Shown: positions 23,324-36,270, numbered from the stretch's first letter. The stretch is DNA of 64,000 nucleotides from Piper betle (GCA_033002965.1 JAURVB010012320.1:62001-126000), one strand, 5' to 3'. A program made the numbers and translations. The notes: a model not told the origin generated them from the sequence alone.

Positions 23324-25597
23324 AGATTAGTTAGAGCTTAGTAGGGCCAAAACTTAAGGAACAAGACATAGCTACAATGGAAATTAGCAGAACAAAGGAG
23401 AGTTAGGAAAACTGAGGTTATTTGGATGAGATAGCATAGGATCCGACTTCACAGCTCCCTTGCAATCATGGTTTTGACCTGACACCCTTGGGTCAAATGT
23501 ATATTGCAAGATAACCCCATCAGGCACTGTTAGTGACAGTCTCATAAGGATGCGCATGGACAGAATCAAGGAACATGATAGCATGACCTCCAGATGGAAC
23601 GGTCACAATGATCAAATTGTGCAGATTGCATGCTAGTATACCCATGAGCTACGACTAGCATACATAGATTAGGCGGTTAGTAGATGGTCATACACGCAGT
23701 TTGACCTATTTAGTGTTGGGTCGATAGTGATAAGAGTTAGACTTGTACTAGAGGATTGGGCATAGATAGAAGGTTAGTGAGGAAGTGTCATTTAGAAGGA
23801 TATTGATTCCCTTGTGTTTCGCCAGCACGATTAGGTTCTCACCTTGAGATATAGGATTGAGCCTTGCCCTGAGTGTAGAGGTACCTTTATGATACTGATT
23901 AGGGTTACAGTACAGGTATATGTTGTAGACTGATCTCCCGATGAGGATTCTGCCCCAGCATGAGAGCGATGTAGACAGAGACTTCAGACAGCACAGACCA
24001 TGCTGACCAGACAGTGATATCAATGTATGCTCATCTTGGTTGATAGCTTTGCTTGAGAGTCTACCACAGCGGTAGTAGTCATGTGAGTCAAGATTAGTAC
24101 TACAAATCGGTACGGGACGGCAGGTCACACACCACTGAAGAGCGGGCGAGACATGTGTCGAACCTCATTATGAGTCCCCGTAGACTTGAGGAGAGACAGT
24201 GGTTCTTTGGGTCGTTTGAACCCCGCCCGTTTAGAAGTGCGTGACTAGTACAATATCGAGAAACATGTGCCTACTGTTAGCTGATTGAACTAGAGCCACT
24301 TAGGAGCCGTTTCTGAGATTTGTCATTGATTGACTGTTCCACAGACTGATCACCTGTGGCATAGTAAATCATGGTGATCTTAGAGGCAAGTCCATAGACC
24401 TACCAAGATTTTGGCCACCCAACATGTTACATAGGGATTTTATCTCCCCTACTATTTGCATGAGACCTTAACCTTACCATAGATGAGAGTTGCGCAGCGG
24501 AAGCGTGTGGGCCCATAACCCACAGGTCCCAGGATTCCCCGGTTACCTAGCATTAGATACCACATGTGAGGACGAGATACCACTTATTGAGAGCTCTTGA
24601 GTAGTGAGATTAGATTTCCACGAGATTCAGCCTCCCTTCTTATAACCCAGAGATATCAGACAGAGTGGAGTTTTCACTTGAGGATTTCCACTCACCCTTT
24701 TGTATCAGTTTCTACCATCAGTTTATCCAGAGGATTGAGATGAGTATACATTGACCAGAGCACATAGCACAGAGCACATGCCACAGACCAGATGCAGACT
24801 CCACAGTCCCATACAGAGTATGTTATCATACTCCTTGAGACACGCTGTGTATGTACAGGTGTTCTCGCCTCCTTTCAGCAGTAGTTAGTAGTTGTATAGA
24901 TGTCACCTGAGCCATAGTATGCAGTAGAGAATAACAGCTATCCTTGTTCTCATATAGAACAGAGTGAGATATTTGACTCAGGACCAAGTCAACTAGGACC
25001 CCGTGAGCGGTCCAGTTCCTTATACAGGGACACTTGAGAGTTGGATCTAGACTGGCGACAGTGAGCCGTGTAGCTCAATAGCCTATACACCTGTACCTAG
25101 CAGGAGACTCATAGCACAGGCCTTGAGGATGGCTGTAGGACCTAGGAGTAGAGTTTCCTGCGAGTACATGTAGGTGGACTTTTCACATAGATGAGGATTA
25201 GAGGGACATGGGTAGATGTTAGCAAGTGGTCTTACCCTCGGCATAGTTTTCCAGACATAGCCCAGATTAGAACTTTGCGATACTCTAGAGTATTTGCTTG
25301 ACCAACCCAGTAGGCCCTTAGGGGTGATCTAGGTTTTTCCGCCGAGTTAGTAGTAGGGATCAGAACAGAAGAGCATGATGATGGTAATGTCAGAACAGAC
25401 ACAGGAAGTATAGAATCCAGAATGTTTGAGATGGTCAGCATCACTAGCATGACTCGCCACGTCGGCACCACTATAGTCAGTGAGGATGTATAAGATTGTT
25501 GAACCAGTAGAGGATACGACTGATATGTATCCCAACTTCCAGGAACTAGTTTCAGCAGAACCTCCTTGAGTTAAAATTTCGAGGACGAAATTTTTAT

Positions 25598-25609
25598 AAG
25601 GAGGGAAGG
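25598..25609 (+). other. Polypurine tract (PPT) of the young family-A element
   Basis: AAGGAGGGAAGG ends one base before the 3' LTR start at 25611. It is preceded by the Gypsy-typical 'gaggacgaaatttttat'. The minus-strand B element has the cognate AAGGAGGAGAAGT (30401-30413). Confidence 0.9.
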
Positions 25610-25610
25610 T

Positions 25611-28609
25611 TGTAAAACCCACGATTCGAGTTAGGGTTTTATATTCAGAACCGGTCGGGTCGACCGTTATTTTTTCGAGTTGAGTCAGTTTCAGGACACG
25701 TGTACCGAGCCGATGCCAGTCGCGTGTATGAGCTATGAGGGTCATGCGTACCCAAGTATATGATGATAACGTCATGAACACAGCAGAACAGAATGAGTTA
25801 TCAGATATATGAGAGTATGCCAGTCATTTTTTTTATTTTTATATATAGTGGATCGTAGAATTAGTATTAGGCCGTTTACCGCGTTAGGACGCGTTCGGGC
25901 AGTTTGGGTGGGTTGATAGTTCTAGAGCATATCATTATAATTTTTTTGGTGTTGTTTGATTTTACGGGATTTTTCCCGATTTTTATGAATTTTTTTAGGA
26001 TTTAATACGAGTTAGTTATGATACTTGACTCGAGCCGGAGACGAGTCAAGTATTATTTACGAGTTTGCCACCCAACTAATTTTTCACCCCGACTTTTCTC
26101 CCCCACGCCCAAACCCTCGCCGCGCCGCCCCTGTTCGCGCGCCACCGCCGCCACGGCCGGCGCCGCCTGGCCGCCGATCGACGCCGCCCAGCCCGGCCAC
26201 GGCGTCGCCCTGCCGCCCCGACCAGGTCCGGCCCCCATCGGACCGCCGCGACGCGAGGAAACCACGCCGCGACGCCGCGGCCGCGTTGCGGTCGCGTCGC
26301 CGATTCCGCCGCCGGCGAGCATCGCCACCACGATCAGGTGGTCGCCTCAGCACCGTCGACCACCCAGTGACGCTTCCTGACCGGAGCGGAGGCCGTTGCC
26401 GCCGTGGCCGGCCGGATCTAGCAACCACCACGGCCGGCCTCTGTTTTGCCGTTTTCCGGCGAGCCGCCGCCTCCATTGGCCACACTGAGGTCATAGATGA
26501 GTCGGGCTCGCCGAGCCGGTTCCGAGGGTACCCAACACGACCCCTTTCCGACCAGTAGACGCCGCCGGCGATTGTCGTCGGAAAACCACCGGAAGCCGCC
26601 GGAAAACCGCCAGTAGCTGTCGGAAAACCACCGGAAAATTGGAATTTCTGGAATTCGCTGGAATTCACCGGATCTTCCGCGGAGCTCACCCAGTTGGACT
26701 CGATCGAACATCGGACGCCGAGGAGCGCCGAATTCGAGCTCCGAGATGCGCGACGGAACCCTAGCCGTCGCCGATTGCCGACGACGTGAGGTATAATTAC
26801 CTCCGATTTGATTATTTAAAATTGATGATAATTGTTAGCATAGCATGCTAGGGTTGATTAATTATTATGATGAATGTTAAGATTATGAATGAAGTAAACA
26901 GGTGTATGATGTGATTAATGACTAATTAGGGATGAAATGATAAGTTACATGATGAGATTAAGTGTGAATGAAGGATAAGTGATCTAATGAAGTAGATCAG
27001 GTCAGAGCATGATAAGTGACCACGACATAAGTTATAGACACGTAATAAAATTAGTATGAATAGGATGAGTTAGGATTAATTAATTTTTATGATTTTCTGA
27101 TTGTTATGTTGATGGATGCTTGCATTGTGATTGTGATGTTATTGAGTTTGATGCATCATTTAGTTAGCGGGCGTTAGTATTTAGTTTTGATGTGTAGGTA
27201 CGGAGTAGGAGCTCGCCGCCTAGGCGCGATGACACGCTTGGAGCTTCTACCAGGTCCGTTTAGGACTCGTCTTGTTTTACGCTCTTCCATTGTATGTTTA
27301 TTTTATTATTGCAGGGCGGGTTAAGTGGCGTTTTATTGGATCCCACTTAACTCGGGCCATTTAATCGAATATTTCCGGATTAATAACCCCTCGAGGATGA
27401 GATCCCTCGAGGATGATTTCGAAAACAAGATCCACCACAAGTTGCCTTCGGGCCTATTATATGAATCCCTTCCCAGGCCTATATATATAGTTTTATCGAG
27501 TTTTCAGTGAGACGAGAGATGGAGAAACCGACTGCACGTACCATGCAGAGGATGCCGTGACAGTCAAAGCGGGCTCTGGATTAGTGCCAGCGGACTGTTC
27601 CATTCCCGAGGGATCCTGACAACTCCGCGTTTGAGTTCCTCACACCCGGAGAACGTGGAGGTTTACGGGTACTGTTTAGTACAGCGCATGTCCGGACTTG
27701 TGGTTCAAAGGGTACTAAAGGCGACTGCCTGAGAGTACTCGGCCTTCGTGCTCAAGGCCAGGAGAAATATGGAGGTAAGGAGAGGGCTTAGGATAAAGTT
27801 TCACGAGAAGTACTGAAAAAGAAGTGCTGAGAGTAGCACAGTACCAGCAGCAGAGCAGTAAGTTCGGGATGCTACCGGGTCTGCAGCCCAGTGGCTCCTC
27901 AGTAGTGCCCTTCAGAGTGTTCTTGAGGAAGTATATGGTTTTCTTTCAGATGAGAGTTTGCTCTCATAGCCAGTTTGTTATAGTTATTTTATTTTCCGGA
28001 CCAGTAACGCTTGTTACTGACGTTTTTCTTATATATATGTAGGTGATAAGCACGAGATGGATGTGCCGGCCGGGACGGAGGAGCAATAAGGTCTTCTGCA
28101 CACACATATTAGGTGATTGAATGTTTAATGTTTTGTATTATGATGTTGTTTAATGTAACATGACTATGATTAAATGTTTGAGGCATGACAATGACATGAA
28201 ATGAAATGATCAGAGTAGCGCAGCAAAAGTATGATGGGTTAGGACCCAAGTTCCAGAATGAGCTTATAGTAGATTAGATTGTGTGTGAATGAAATTGTTG
28301 ATATATGCTTATATACTTGTATATATATATTTTGACAGGGTGGACCCTAATTGCACTTTTAGGGGAGACCCTGTCTGTTTTATTTCAGAATTTTGATCGT
28401 AACTGTATTGGTGTGTATTTTGAATTGCTTGTCATTCATGTAGTACCATGTTAGGATTTTGCGTATTTATTCATTCATGATGGATCGTATCTTCATCTTA
28501 AGACGCCGAGATTGGATCCACAGGAGTTAGGTTCGGGTTAGCCGACCTAACCGGGGCCTGTAACATGCCGGTTCGGTTCACGAGCGTGAACCGGATTTGG
28601 GGTGTTACA
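25611..28609 (+). repeat. 3' LTR of the young family-A element
   Basis: It is nearly identical to 19039-22036 over its whole length. The differences cluster in the GCCGGAAA-repeat part of the GC-rich block (26570-26710) and the AT-rich stretch after it (26805-27080). The TATA-like boxes (25840, 27480), the hairpin (26021-26053) and the exon-like block (27198-27253) are all kept. The end at 28609 is followed by the ACACA duplication. Confidence 0.95.
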
Positions 28610-28614
28610 ACACA

Positions 28615-28743
28615 TGACCTTCACGTTTCGTAACAAACCAGCCTCGGTTCAATATGCGTGTTCTGCAATTTACTAGATTGAAAATAACGGTCAAACTGAT
28701 CGATTCTGAACAGAAAACCCTAACTTGGGTCGTGGGTTTTACA
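28615..28743 (-). mobile_element. 5' tip of the old LTR-A, separated from 16231-19038 by the young insertion
   Basis: On the minus strand the LTR starts at 28743 with TGTAAAACCCACGACCC, aligning with the first ~130 bp of the young LTR-A (TGTAAAACCCACGATTC..). The 5 bases ACACA at 28610-28614 repeat 19034-19038, the duplication made by the young insertion. To the right a truncated LTR-B begins directly. Confidence 0.85.
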
Positions 28744-30400
28744 AAAGACATCATTAAATATGCATCAAAACACATAAAATATAAATAAAAGTAAGAAGGA
28801 AATAATTTTGAGGAGCTCAAGTGTGTGTCACGTTTATCTGTCCTCTCACCAAAGTCAAATAAGGGTTGGAAGACCTAGATATATTATATAAAAAATATCA
28901 GTGACGAGTGTTACTGGCCCAAAAAATAACTAATACAATCTGCCAAATGGGTATTCTATTACCCACAAAAACTTATAAAACTTCAAAATTGCCTCAGACT
29001 GGACAGTAAACAATCATACTTAAGCAAGTTCAGGCTCACATGCATGGTTAATGTTCATATTCATACATACAATGTTTATGCCCACACATCTTCCATATTT
29101 CACCCACCACAATACTCGAGTGGCAAAAGGAATAGTTAAGTTAGTGCCACAAATCCTAGAAATGTACTGCATTACGCAATACTCTCATACACCAACTACC
29201 TCAGGGTTTAAAGGAGTACTAGTGTGCTCCAAACATATCTCCATACACGAATAATAATAAATGAATAATAGGCCGAAAGAGGGGTGGCGGTGACAGTCTC
29301 CAAAATATGCCGACGGTGGCATGGCTAGGGTCGCCACCAGTTAGGGTCAACAGGGGTTGTCAAGATGATTGGCAGAGTCCGGCAACTGGCTAGTCGAAAA
29401 ATGGCTAGAAAGAAGGTGGTATCGCCGTTGGGTGTGGTGACGTCGCCAAGGGCAATCGTGATCGTCGTGGTGGTCGTGTGTTGTCTCAAAATGGAGATCT
29501 CGACAAGATGAAGCTATGTGTGTGGTCGGACCGGCTGGAGGTGGCTCGTCGGCGCCAAAAAATAGGCCGAAAGGGAAGCAGATGTGGCAGAACTGGCTTC
29601 CAAAAACTATCTCGCTAGCGGTGACTGTGGCGGTGCCAGCGGTCGTGAGTGGTACAAATGGAAAGCCAGCCGCAAGATGGTCATGGAGGTGCCTGACCAA
29701 CAACTTGGGGTGAGGCAGTGACTCGCTAGCGGCGAGCCAAAGTGGCGGTGGCACTATGGTGTAAAGATTTAAAAATGTGGGAAAGTTATGAATATCAAAG
29801 GGAGAGTGCTAGGGTTGATGTGGATGGCTTAGACCTTGCTACGTGGTACAATCTGAACGTCCGACAACTCGTGATCTAGTCAGACCCACCTGTAGGTATA
29901 TACAATATACATGTGGGCGGAAAGCTCAGATCGAGGCCATTTAAAGTCAAAACTGATTCGAGTCGTCAATGTGACTCTATAGGTGGGAATCGAGGCAAGA
30001 AGGGTAAATATGCCTCGAACCCTGAACTCAATCAAGCTGGGCCCAAAAGGACACAATCTGAAATCCCTATAATGCATGCAATGACATACTCTGAAAATTC
30101 CAAACGGATACTAAACGCTGCAATGGCCTAGATCTAAGCCTAAAATCCTGGCTAACTCATAAAAAATAATGTGTACCTTGTGTATTCACTGATAACTCAT
30201 GTTCTACTGTATCATAACATAAACTATCATATGCATGTCGGGCATACTCAACCTCCATAACATGCTCGTATAGTCATCGGGCCTCATACTAATATTCTCA
30301 AAATTGTTCTGGCTCTAGCTCACTCAAACCACCTCAAGATTGGTCTGAACCAGGTAAAATACAAGCTGGTAAAATCCTTTCCTGAAGTTGGCATTTTTCA
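28744..30400 (-). mobile_element. 3' LTR of a minus-strand family-B element (truncated on the left)
   Basis: It ends on the right at 30400 (minus strand TGAAAAATGCC..) directly beside the PPT, which makes it the 3' LTR of the element at 30401-37293. The left part begins within the 'gacatcattaaatatgc' block, so ~230 bp of the LTR 3' end are lost at the junction with the old LTR-A. Most of the AT-rich middle seen in the 6277-9318 copy is also missing near 29255. Frames at 29347-29754 and 29516-29713 oppose each other and are shadows of the GC-rich part. Confidence 0.8.
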
Positions 30401-30413
30401 ACTTCTCCTCCTT
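30401..30413 (-). other. Polypurine tract of the minus-strand family-B element
   Basis: The minus strand reads AAGGAGGAGAAGT immediately before the 3' LTR start (TGAAAAATG at 30400). Upstream on the minus strand is 'cttcgaggacataatttttat', the same context as the young element's PPT. Confidence 0.85.
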
Positions 30414-31705
30414 ATAAAAATTATGTCCTCGAAGTTTTTCACATCAACAAGGATCAAAGGACTCAATTGACGATTCCATCTCGTTGGTGAACTAGTAGCT
30501 CTCCCTTGCAAGCTAGCAGCACGCGGGTTAAACGGACCAACATGAACCTGGAACTATCAATTGCTGGATAGACTATAAATAATCGATTCATTTGGTGAAA
30601 CATGACATACATGTTGGAATTATCTGACTAGACTGACCATACATACTCAAATTGTATCGCTGGACTAGCTCCTAGGGCCACTGCCAACTATGGGGACTGA
30701 AATGCAATAACCTCGGCAGGAAAAACCTAGGTTCACCCCTAAGGGTCTACTGGGTGATTAAGCAAGTATTCTAAAATATTGCAAGGTACTGGTCTGAACT
30801 ACATTAGGAAAAACTATCTTTGTGCAAGTTATGTGGCTAACGCTTCCCATGTCTCCCTAATCCTCATCAATGTGATAGGTAAACTACGTGTAACCTCATG
30901 ACACTCTGCTCCATGTCATATGGCTATACTAGGGTGTCCTGCGAGTCTTACTAGCATATGGTGGACTCTAGTACTAAATAAGGGTATATGCTAATGGGTT
31001 GTTTGGTTCACTAATGTCAGTCTAAGTCAAACACTCAGGTGTCCCTATAAGAGGAACTAGATTGCTCACAGGGTCCTAGCCAAGTCGATCCTAAATAAAA
31101 TATCTCGCTCTATCCATAATGGAACAAAGACAGCTATTATAACGCTACTGTGTGCTATGGCTCTCGTAACAATCTATATGACCACTAACTGCTGCTAAAG
31201 AGGGCTCTTTGTGATGGAATGGATAAGAAAATACCTGTACATGTATAGCATATCTCAAGGAGTATGAAAACATACTCTGGATGGAACTGTAGGATTTGTA
31301 TCTAGTCTGTTGCATGTGCCTAGTCAATTTCTGCTCATCTTAACCATTGGGTACACTGATGGTAGGAGTAGTATATCTAGAAAGGTGAAGGAAAAAATGC
31401 TCAGGTGAAAGCTTGGCACTATCTGACATCTCTGGTCATATGAAAAGAGACTGGATCTCTCGTGAAAAACTAGTGAGACTGCTCGAGGACTCTAACTGGG
31501 AAGTATCTCATCCTCACATAGTCTAACATCATGTTCTATCTATGGTGATGTAAGGATGTCTGTTTGAGTGATAGTGGGTAATGAAACACTATGTAGGATA
31601 CTGGGTGGCTGACAAATATGGGTAGGGGAACATGCCTCCATGATCATCATGATTAGACTCCACCATAGGTGGCCAGCCTATGGAATAGCCAATCAATGAC
31701 GAGTC

Positions 31706-33043
31706 TGTAATGACCCGCCCGAACTAGCCTGAGTGTTACTTAAAATATAATTGATGTAAACATAACTTCAAGAACATGAATTCTAATATGACAATAAGTC
31801 TAGAATTTATAAATCATAAAAATAAAACAAGTTCTAATAGCATATGACAATGCATAAAATAAAGAAACTCAAAGTCCCACAGTCTCGGACCGATTGTTAC
31901 TTAAAATAAGTCGTTCAGTTACATTATTTAAAATGATTTGTATTATCCTAATTCAAAGATATTACTAATACAATTATTTTAAATTCTTCAACTCAGTAAA
32001 AGTTCAAACCTTATTTATTTCCATTATGTTATTTAGGTTCTTTTCACACGATTATAGTTTAATAACCCATTTTCTACCTTATTAACTAGTTATTAAAATA
32101 ATCACTTTATTTTCCTAGCATTAATTTTAATATGGTTAAGGTGAAATTTTTATTTCATTAATCCCTTATAACCATCCGATTTAAAATTAATTGCTTGTAG
32201 TATGTCGATTGATTATTGACCGTTTATCATTACTATATTTTTATTACTTATTGCGATTTCGTTCAATAATTAATTAGTTTGGCAAATTTAACCCATAAAC
32301 CATTATAATAATTATTTTTAACGATTTATAGCATTGCCATCTTCTTCTTCCCCAACGTTCTTCTCTTCTCCACACCTTCATCTTGGCACATAACAGGTCA
32401 TGTCCTTCTTCTCCAACCTCAAGATCACTACTTTCTTGCACCTTGCTCCAAATCAGATGTTCAACTACCTTAGGCTAGCATCAAAATAGGAAGGATCGGC
32501 ACCTTTGGACGTTGCAGGGAGTAGGGTCGTTCTCCCCACGTCTTCATGTCACTGCCATGAATTCTGGTGAGAAGGTCGTCTGTAGTGGCCTGTGCTGGTG
32601 GTAGGAACTATTGTAATGGACCCCTGATGTTGTCGATGAAGAACAATCTGACGTCTACCCTCTGAAATTGCCATGACAGCGTCTGTTTCAGAGGAACTTT
32701 AATTCTCATGTTTATCAAGCTTATTATCAATTAAAAAGAAATATGAATGCATGAAAATTAAGAATAGAGAGATAGGAAGGATACCCAAGGAAGGAAGAAG
32801 CAGGGTCCAGCCATGGAGAATAAGATGAGAGAATGAAGACGGCTAAGGTGAGGATGATGTCCCCTCACAAAATATAAAATGAAAATGTCGGCAAGGGTAT
32901 GTGAAAACACCCCAACACCAACATTTCATTTAACCGGGTAAATTATAAAATATAATAATTAACCGTGTAGAATTAACCAGGTAGAGAATATAATAAAAAT
33001 AATAATAATAATTCTCTAAAGTTTGATCCTTCCCAGATTGAGT

Positions 33044-33084
<41 letters not shown>

Positions 33085-33107
33085 TATATATATTCATAGT
33101 CCTTACA
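31706..33107 (-). mobile_element. Solo LTR, Del-like, internally deleted (1402 bp), nested
   Basis: On the plus strand it reads from TGTAATGACCCGCCCG (31706) to ..GTCCTTACA (33107), so the LTR is minus strand. A perfect duplication GAGTC flanks it (31701-31705, 33108-33112). The sequence broken by it ('caatgac gagtc / taagagacacctcctaag') is continuous in the family-A domain at 14870-14900. It keeps the (TA)n tract near the LTR start (33045-33093) and the 'cttcttctt..' block (32338). The variable cassette and mini-exon region of fuller copies are missing. Confidence 0.92.
33045..33093. repeat. (TA)n microsatellite near the LTR 5' end
   Basis: A nearly pure TA run about 50 bp long lies some 15 bp inside the LTR start. 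The Del-like LTRs at 35354-37036 and 50542 have (TA)n in the same place, and those at 52838 and 58471 have (AAT)n there. Confidence 0.9.
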
Positions 33108-34230
33108 GAGTCTAAGAGACACCTCCTAAGTGATTGTAGTTTAATCAACTAATAGTAGGCATGTGTTTCTCGATATCGAACTAGTCACGCACTTCTAAAC
33201 AGATGGGGTTCAAACAACCAAAGAACCATTATCTACCCTCGAGTTTACAGGGACTCAAGTGATGTTTGACACGTGTCTCATCCTCTCTATAGTGGTGTGA
33301 CCTACTATCCCGCCCCAATTTGTAGCACTAATTTTAACCCACATGACTATTGCTGGTAAGGTAGAATCTCAAGCAAAGATATAAGTCAAGATGAGCATAC
33401 ACTAGTGTCCCTCTATCTGGTCAGTGTGGTATGGTCTGACTGAAGTCCTTATCTGCATCGGTCCTAAGCTTTGGTGAAGTTGTCCCTTCCAGACTAGTCT
33501 GTCATTGGCTACCTACGTTGCAAGTTCTAAACAGTACTGCCAAGGTACCTCCTATACTCAGGATAAAGGCTAAATCCTATCTCTCAAGGTAAGAACCTAA
33601 TCGTGTTGGTGAAGGACAAGGAAAACATTGTCTCCATAATGGACGCTCTCTAACTAAACCTATCATTTATGCCGAAATTGTAATACAAGTCAAGCATTTC
33701 TCTCAGTCTAGGCTAAACTCTAAATGAGTCAAACTGTGTATATGATCATCTGCTTGCTAATAATCTAATATGTGTAACCCTAACTGTGGGTCACACGTAT
33801 GTTGTCACGTTAACTGAACAATCTAACCAATATGGTCATCCCATCTATATATCATTGTATCATGTTCTCTAACTCTGCCCATATACATCCCTAAAAGACT
33901 CACTAACATTGTTTGGTGATCCCTATTAGAGTGTCACTAACACTATCTTCCAATACACATTTGACCCAATGATGTGAGGTCAAGGCGATGGTATACAAGA
34001 TGGATGGTGAAGTCAATCAAGTACCATCACATCCATATAATTCTATTGCACCTTTCTTTCCTCTGCCAGGATGATGTTACTCTAGGCATTTCTTATCCTT
34101 GATATCTAACCCTACTCTGCTCCAAAACTATGACATGTGGTCTCTATGCAATGCTAAGAACATCCTCAAGTAGTTGTTCTCTTGTACGGTGAGGTAACTA
34201 CTTGGCCCTTACTTTAACAATAACTACTCC

Positions 34231-34447
34231 ACTTGGTTGGTGGTAGTACAATCTATGGAAGGTGGTTGTGCATCACGGATAGTAGTAGTGTGCGTTCGGT
34301 CGGTGGTAGTGCATAACGATCGGTGGTAAGGCAACTTGGACAATGGGTGTGCATCACAGACAACATACAATGGTTGTGCTACTCAGATGATAGTTGTGCA
34401 ACTCGGACGGCAGTTGTGCTACTCGAATGGTGGTTGTGCTATGCAGG
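34231..34447 (-). repeat. Minisatellite of the B internal domain (20-bp unit, diverged)
   Basis: Repeats of 'ggtggttgtgc..tcgga' type, the reverse complement of the young element's TTGCACGACCGCCGACCGAG unit. About 10 units are discernible, many with substitutions. It lies between 'cttggcccttac' and 'gaagcctgatcctaatcatg', which also border the contracted array at 44375-44417. Confidence 0.8.
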
Positions 34448-35741
34448 TGCTGAAGCCTGATCCTAATCATGTATGTCGTAAACCCATTACTATCTCTGGC
34501 ATGTTTATCTCCATGTGTCTGTCTCCCCAGAGATAGCCGCTATCGACCTGGCTCAGGTTATCCAACTATGCATCTTTGATCTGAAGGGTTCTGGATCATA
34601 ATGGTGACATGTACGATGGCAAAATAATGTTGACCACACAATGGTCTCCTAGAATCTTGAGTAATTGTTCACATAAACACTGATTGGCTCTCAATAGAAA
34701 TCACTGATTCGGCCTTGGATGATCGAGTGAAATCTGGTCAACCATTTAAATCCATGGTCAAATGTAATCTTGCCCATTCTCAATGTTTTCCTGCATATTT
34801 GTTGAAGAGTGGCTAAGAATACTATTGGAATAGATATACACTAGTTGAAGAGGGGGAGGTGGTGAAGTGTCCATGGGACTATAGATCCACCTCACTACTT
34901 ATCCTCATCCACTACTGTCACTTGAAAGTGGTCTATCTCAAGTCATCTATCCAAACTCTCATCTATTCTCCATGTACTTCAATGGCCCCATTGTCATACC
35001 CACATCCTTCATATACAAGGATCTATCTGAAGGTCCAATTTCTCCAAAGTAGGCCTCAAACTATGCTTAATGGATCTGTCTAGGGCACACAGTGGTCCAA
35101 CTCATGTGCCAACTAACTTTGTCAGTGTCTTCATACTTCCACTCCTTGTATGTGTCATCTATGATAACTCTGTCTCATAATATAAATCATGTCCAAAGGA
35201 AGGACTAATGTGGTGACATCAAAAAGATGGACAAGTGTTGTAATGTCCGCACTACCCCAGATACTCCTCGTCACTATTCATCTCAACTTCAGCTGGCTGA
35301 ATATGTGAACAATCTAAGTAATCCAAATCTCTTGCACAATAAAGGAAAGGATGTGTAACGACCCGCCATTTTTCACGATATTGTGGGCCTAGCTGGCCAG
35401 GTGTTACTCACAATTAAGTAAATATGACTAACATTTTTTATTTAACAAAAACATATATAAAGATCCCACAGTCTTGGGCCGTTTCCCAGCAGTCACACTT
35501 ATTTCTCAATTAAATAAAAAAAGGAGTCCTCATATTTATTTTGCTCCATACTCTGGATGTCAATCACCTAATCTCGTAACTGCATACCTGCGGAGGAAAT
35601 TCCGCGTTAGTGATTACAACACTAAGTAGTATAATAGATAAAACAAAACAAGTACATTCCACTATTTCCTTATGTTTATTTCCTTATGTGCTATTCCGCT
35701 ATACTCCAAAACAATGCGGAGGAGGTATCCGCTGTGATCTG

Positions 35742-36270
35742 CACACCCCGGCCGTAGCCTTTTTGCGGGGAGGCTACCACTACCATCTCCAGTGCCAGTG
35801 CCTCGCACACCCCGGCCGTAGCCTTTTTGTGGGGTAGCTATCACTGCATTCGGGTGATTGCTATGCCCCGTTTGTGGGGAACCTCTCACTACCAATTCTA
35901 GTGTCAGTGCCTCGCACACCCCGGCCGTAGCCTTTTTATGGGGAGGTTATCACTGCACTCCAGTGCCAATGCCTTGCACACCCCGGCCGTAGCCTTTTTG
36001 TGGGGCGGCTATCACTGCACTCAGGTGATTGCTATGCCCCGTTTGTGGGGAAGCTCTCACTACCAATTCTAGTGCTAGTGCCTCACACACCCCGGCCATA
36101 GCCTTTTTATGGGGTGGCTATCACTGCACTCCAATGCCAGTGCCTCACACACCCCGGCCGTAGCCTTTTTATGGGGCGGCTATCACTGCACTCCAGTGCG
36201 ATGGAGGAATCGCTGTGCCTCACTCACCCCGGCCATAGCCTTTTTATGGGGTGGCTATCACTACTCCAAA
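35742..36270 (-). repeat. 62-bp (and expanded ~109-bp) minisatellite in the type II LTR
   Basis: Seven units begin with 'caccccggccgtagcc', followed by 'tttttgtggggcggctatcactg'. Five are about 62-77 bp, and two are about 109 bp because of an extra 'gtgattgctatgccccgtttg..' segment. Units alternate short and long in the first half, a higher-order pattern. Each unit can fold, since 'tagcc' pairs with 'ggcta'. The sister LTR at 52838-55229 has only three units (54689-54860). Frames over it (35610-35919, 36109-36339) are repeat artefacts. Confidence 0.9.

Larger units (their letters stand above)
22037..25610 (+). mobile_element. Noncoding internal domain of the young family-A LARD
   Basis: 3574 bp between the LTRs. 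No gag, protease, RT, RNase H or integrase motif is visible in any frame, and stops are dense. Despite this, long blocks are recognisable in four other places of the window (14372-16214, 30401-37293, 43259-44710, 57655-58470 with 61199-61484), all on the minus strand. It includes a 20-bp minisatellite (23071-23323). Its last ~35 bp ('ttcgaggacgaaat..ataagg') match the usual end of Gypsy pol/3' UTR and the Del-like copy at 50508-50535. Frames such as 23748-24128 and 25347-25781 (minus) are not kept in the other copies. Confidence 0.9.
19039..28609 (+). mobile_element. Complete LARD-like LTR retrotransposon, family A, 9571 bp
   Basis: Two near-identical LTRs (19039-22036, 2998 bp; 25611-28609, 2999 bp) flank a 3574-bp internal region. 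Both LTRs start TGTAAAACCC and end GGGGTGTTACA. A Met-tRNA PBS follows the 5' LTR, and a polypurine tract precedes the 3' LTR. A perfect 5-bp duplication ACACA lies at 19034-19038 and 28610-28614. The internal region has no gag or pol homology and no long frame. LTRs above 2.5 kb with a ~3.5-kb conserved noncoding interior fit the LARD (large retrotransposon derivative) class. By eye the two LTRs differ at about 2% of sites, many C/T or G/A, so it is a young insertion. It sits in opposite orientation within an older LTR of its own family. Confidence 0.95.

Noticed and set aside
23102..23341. Repeat protein-like frame with HDRRPSCTTADR-type repeats
   Set aside because: Product of a 20-bp DNA repeat; the 60-bp (20-residue) periodicity is arithmetic, and the array is full of changes and stops in other copies.
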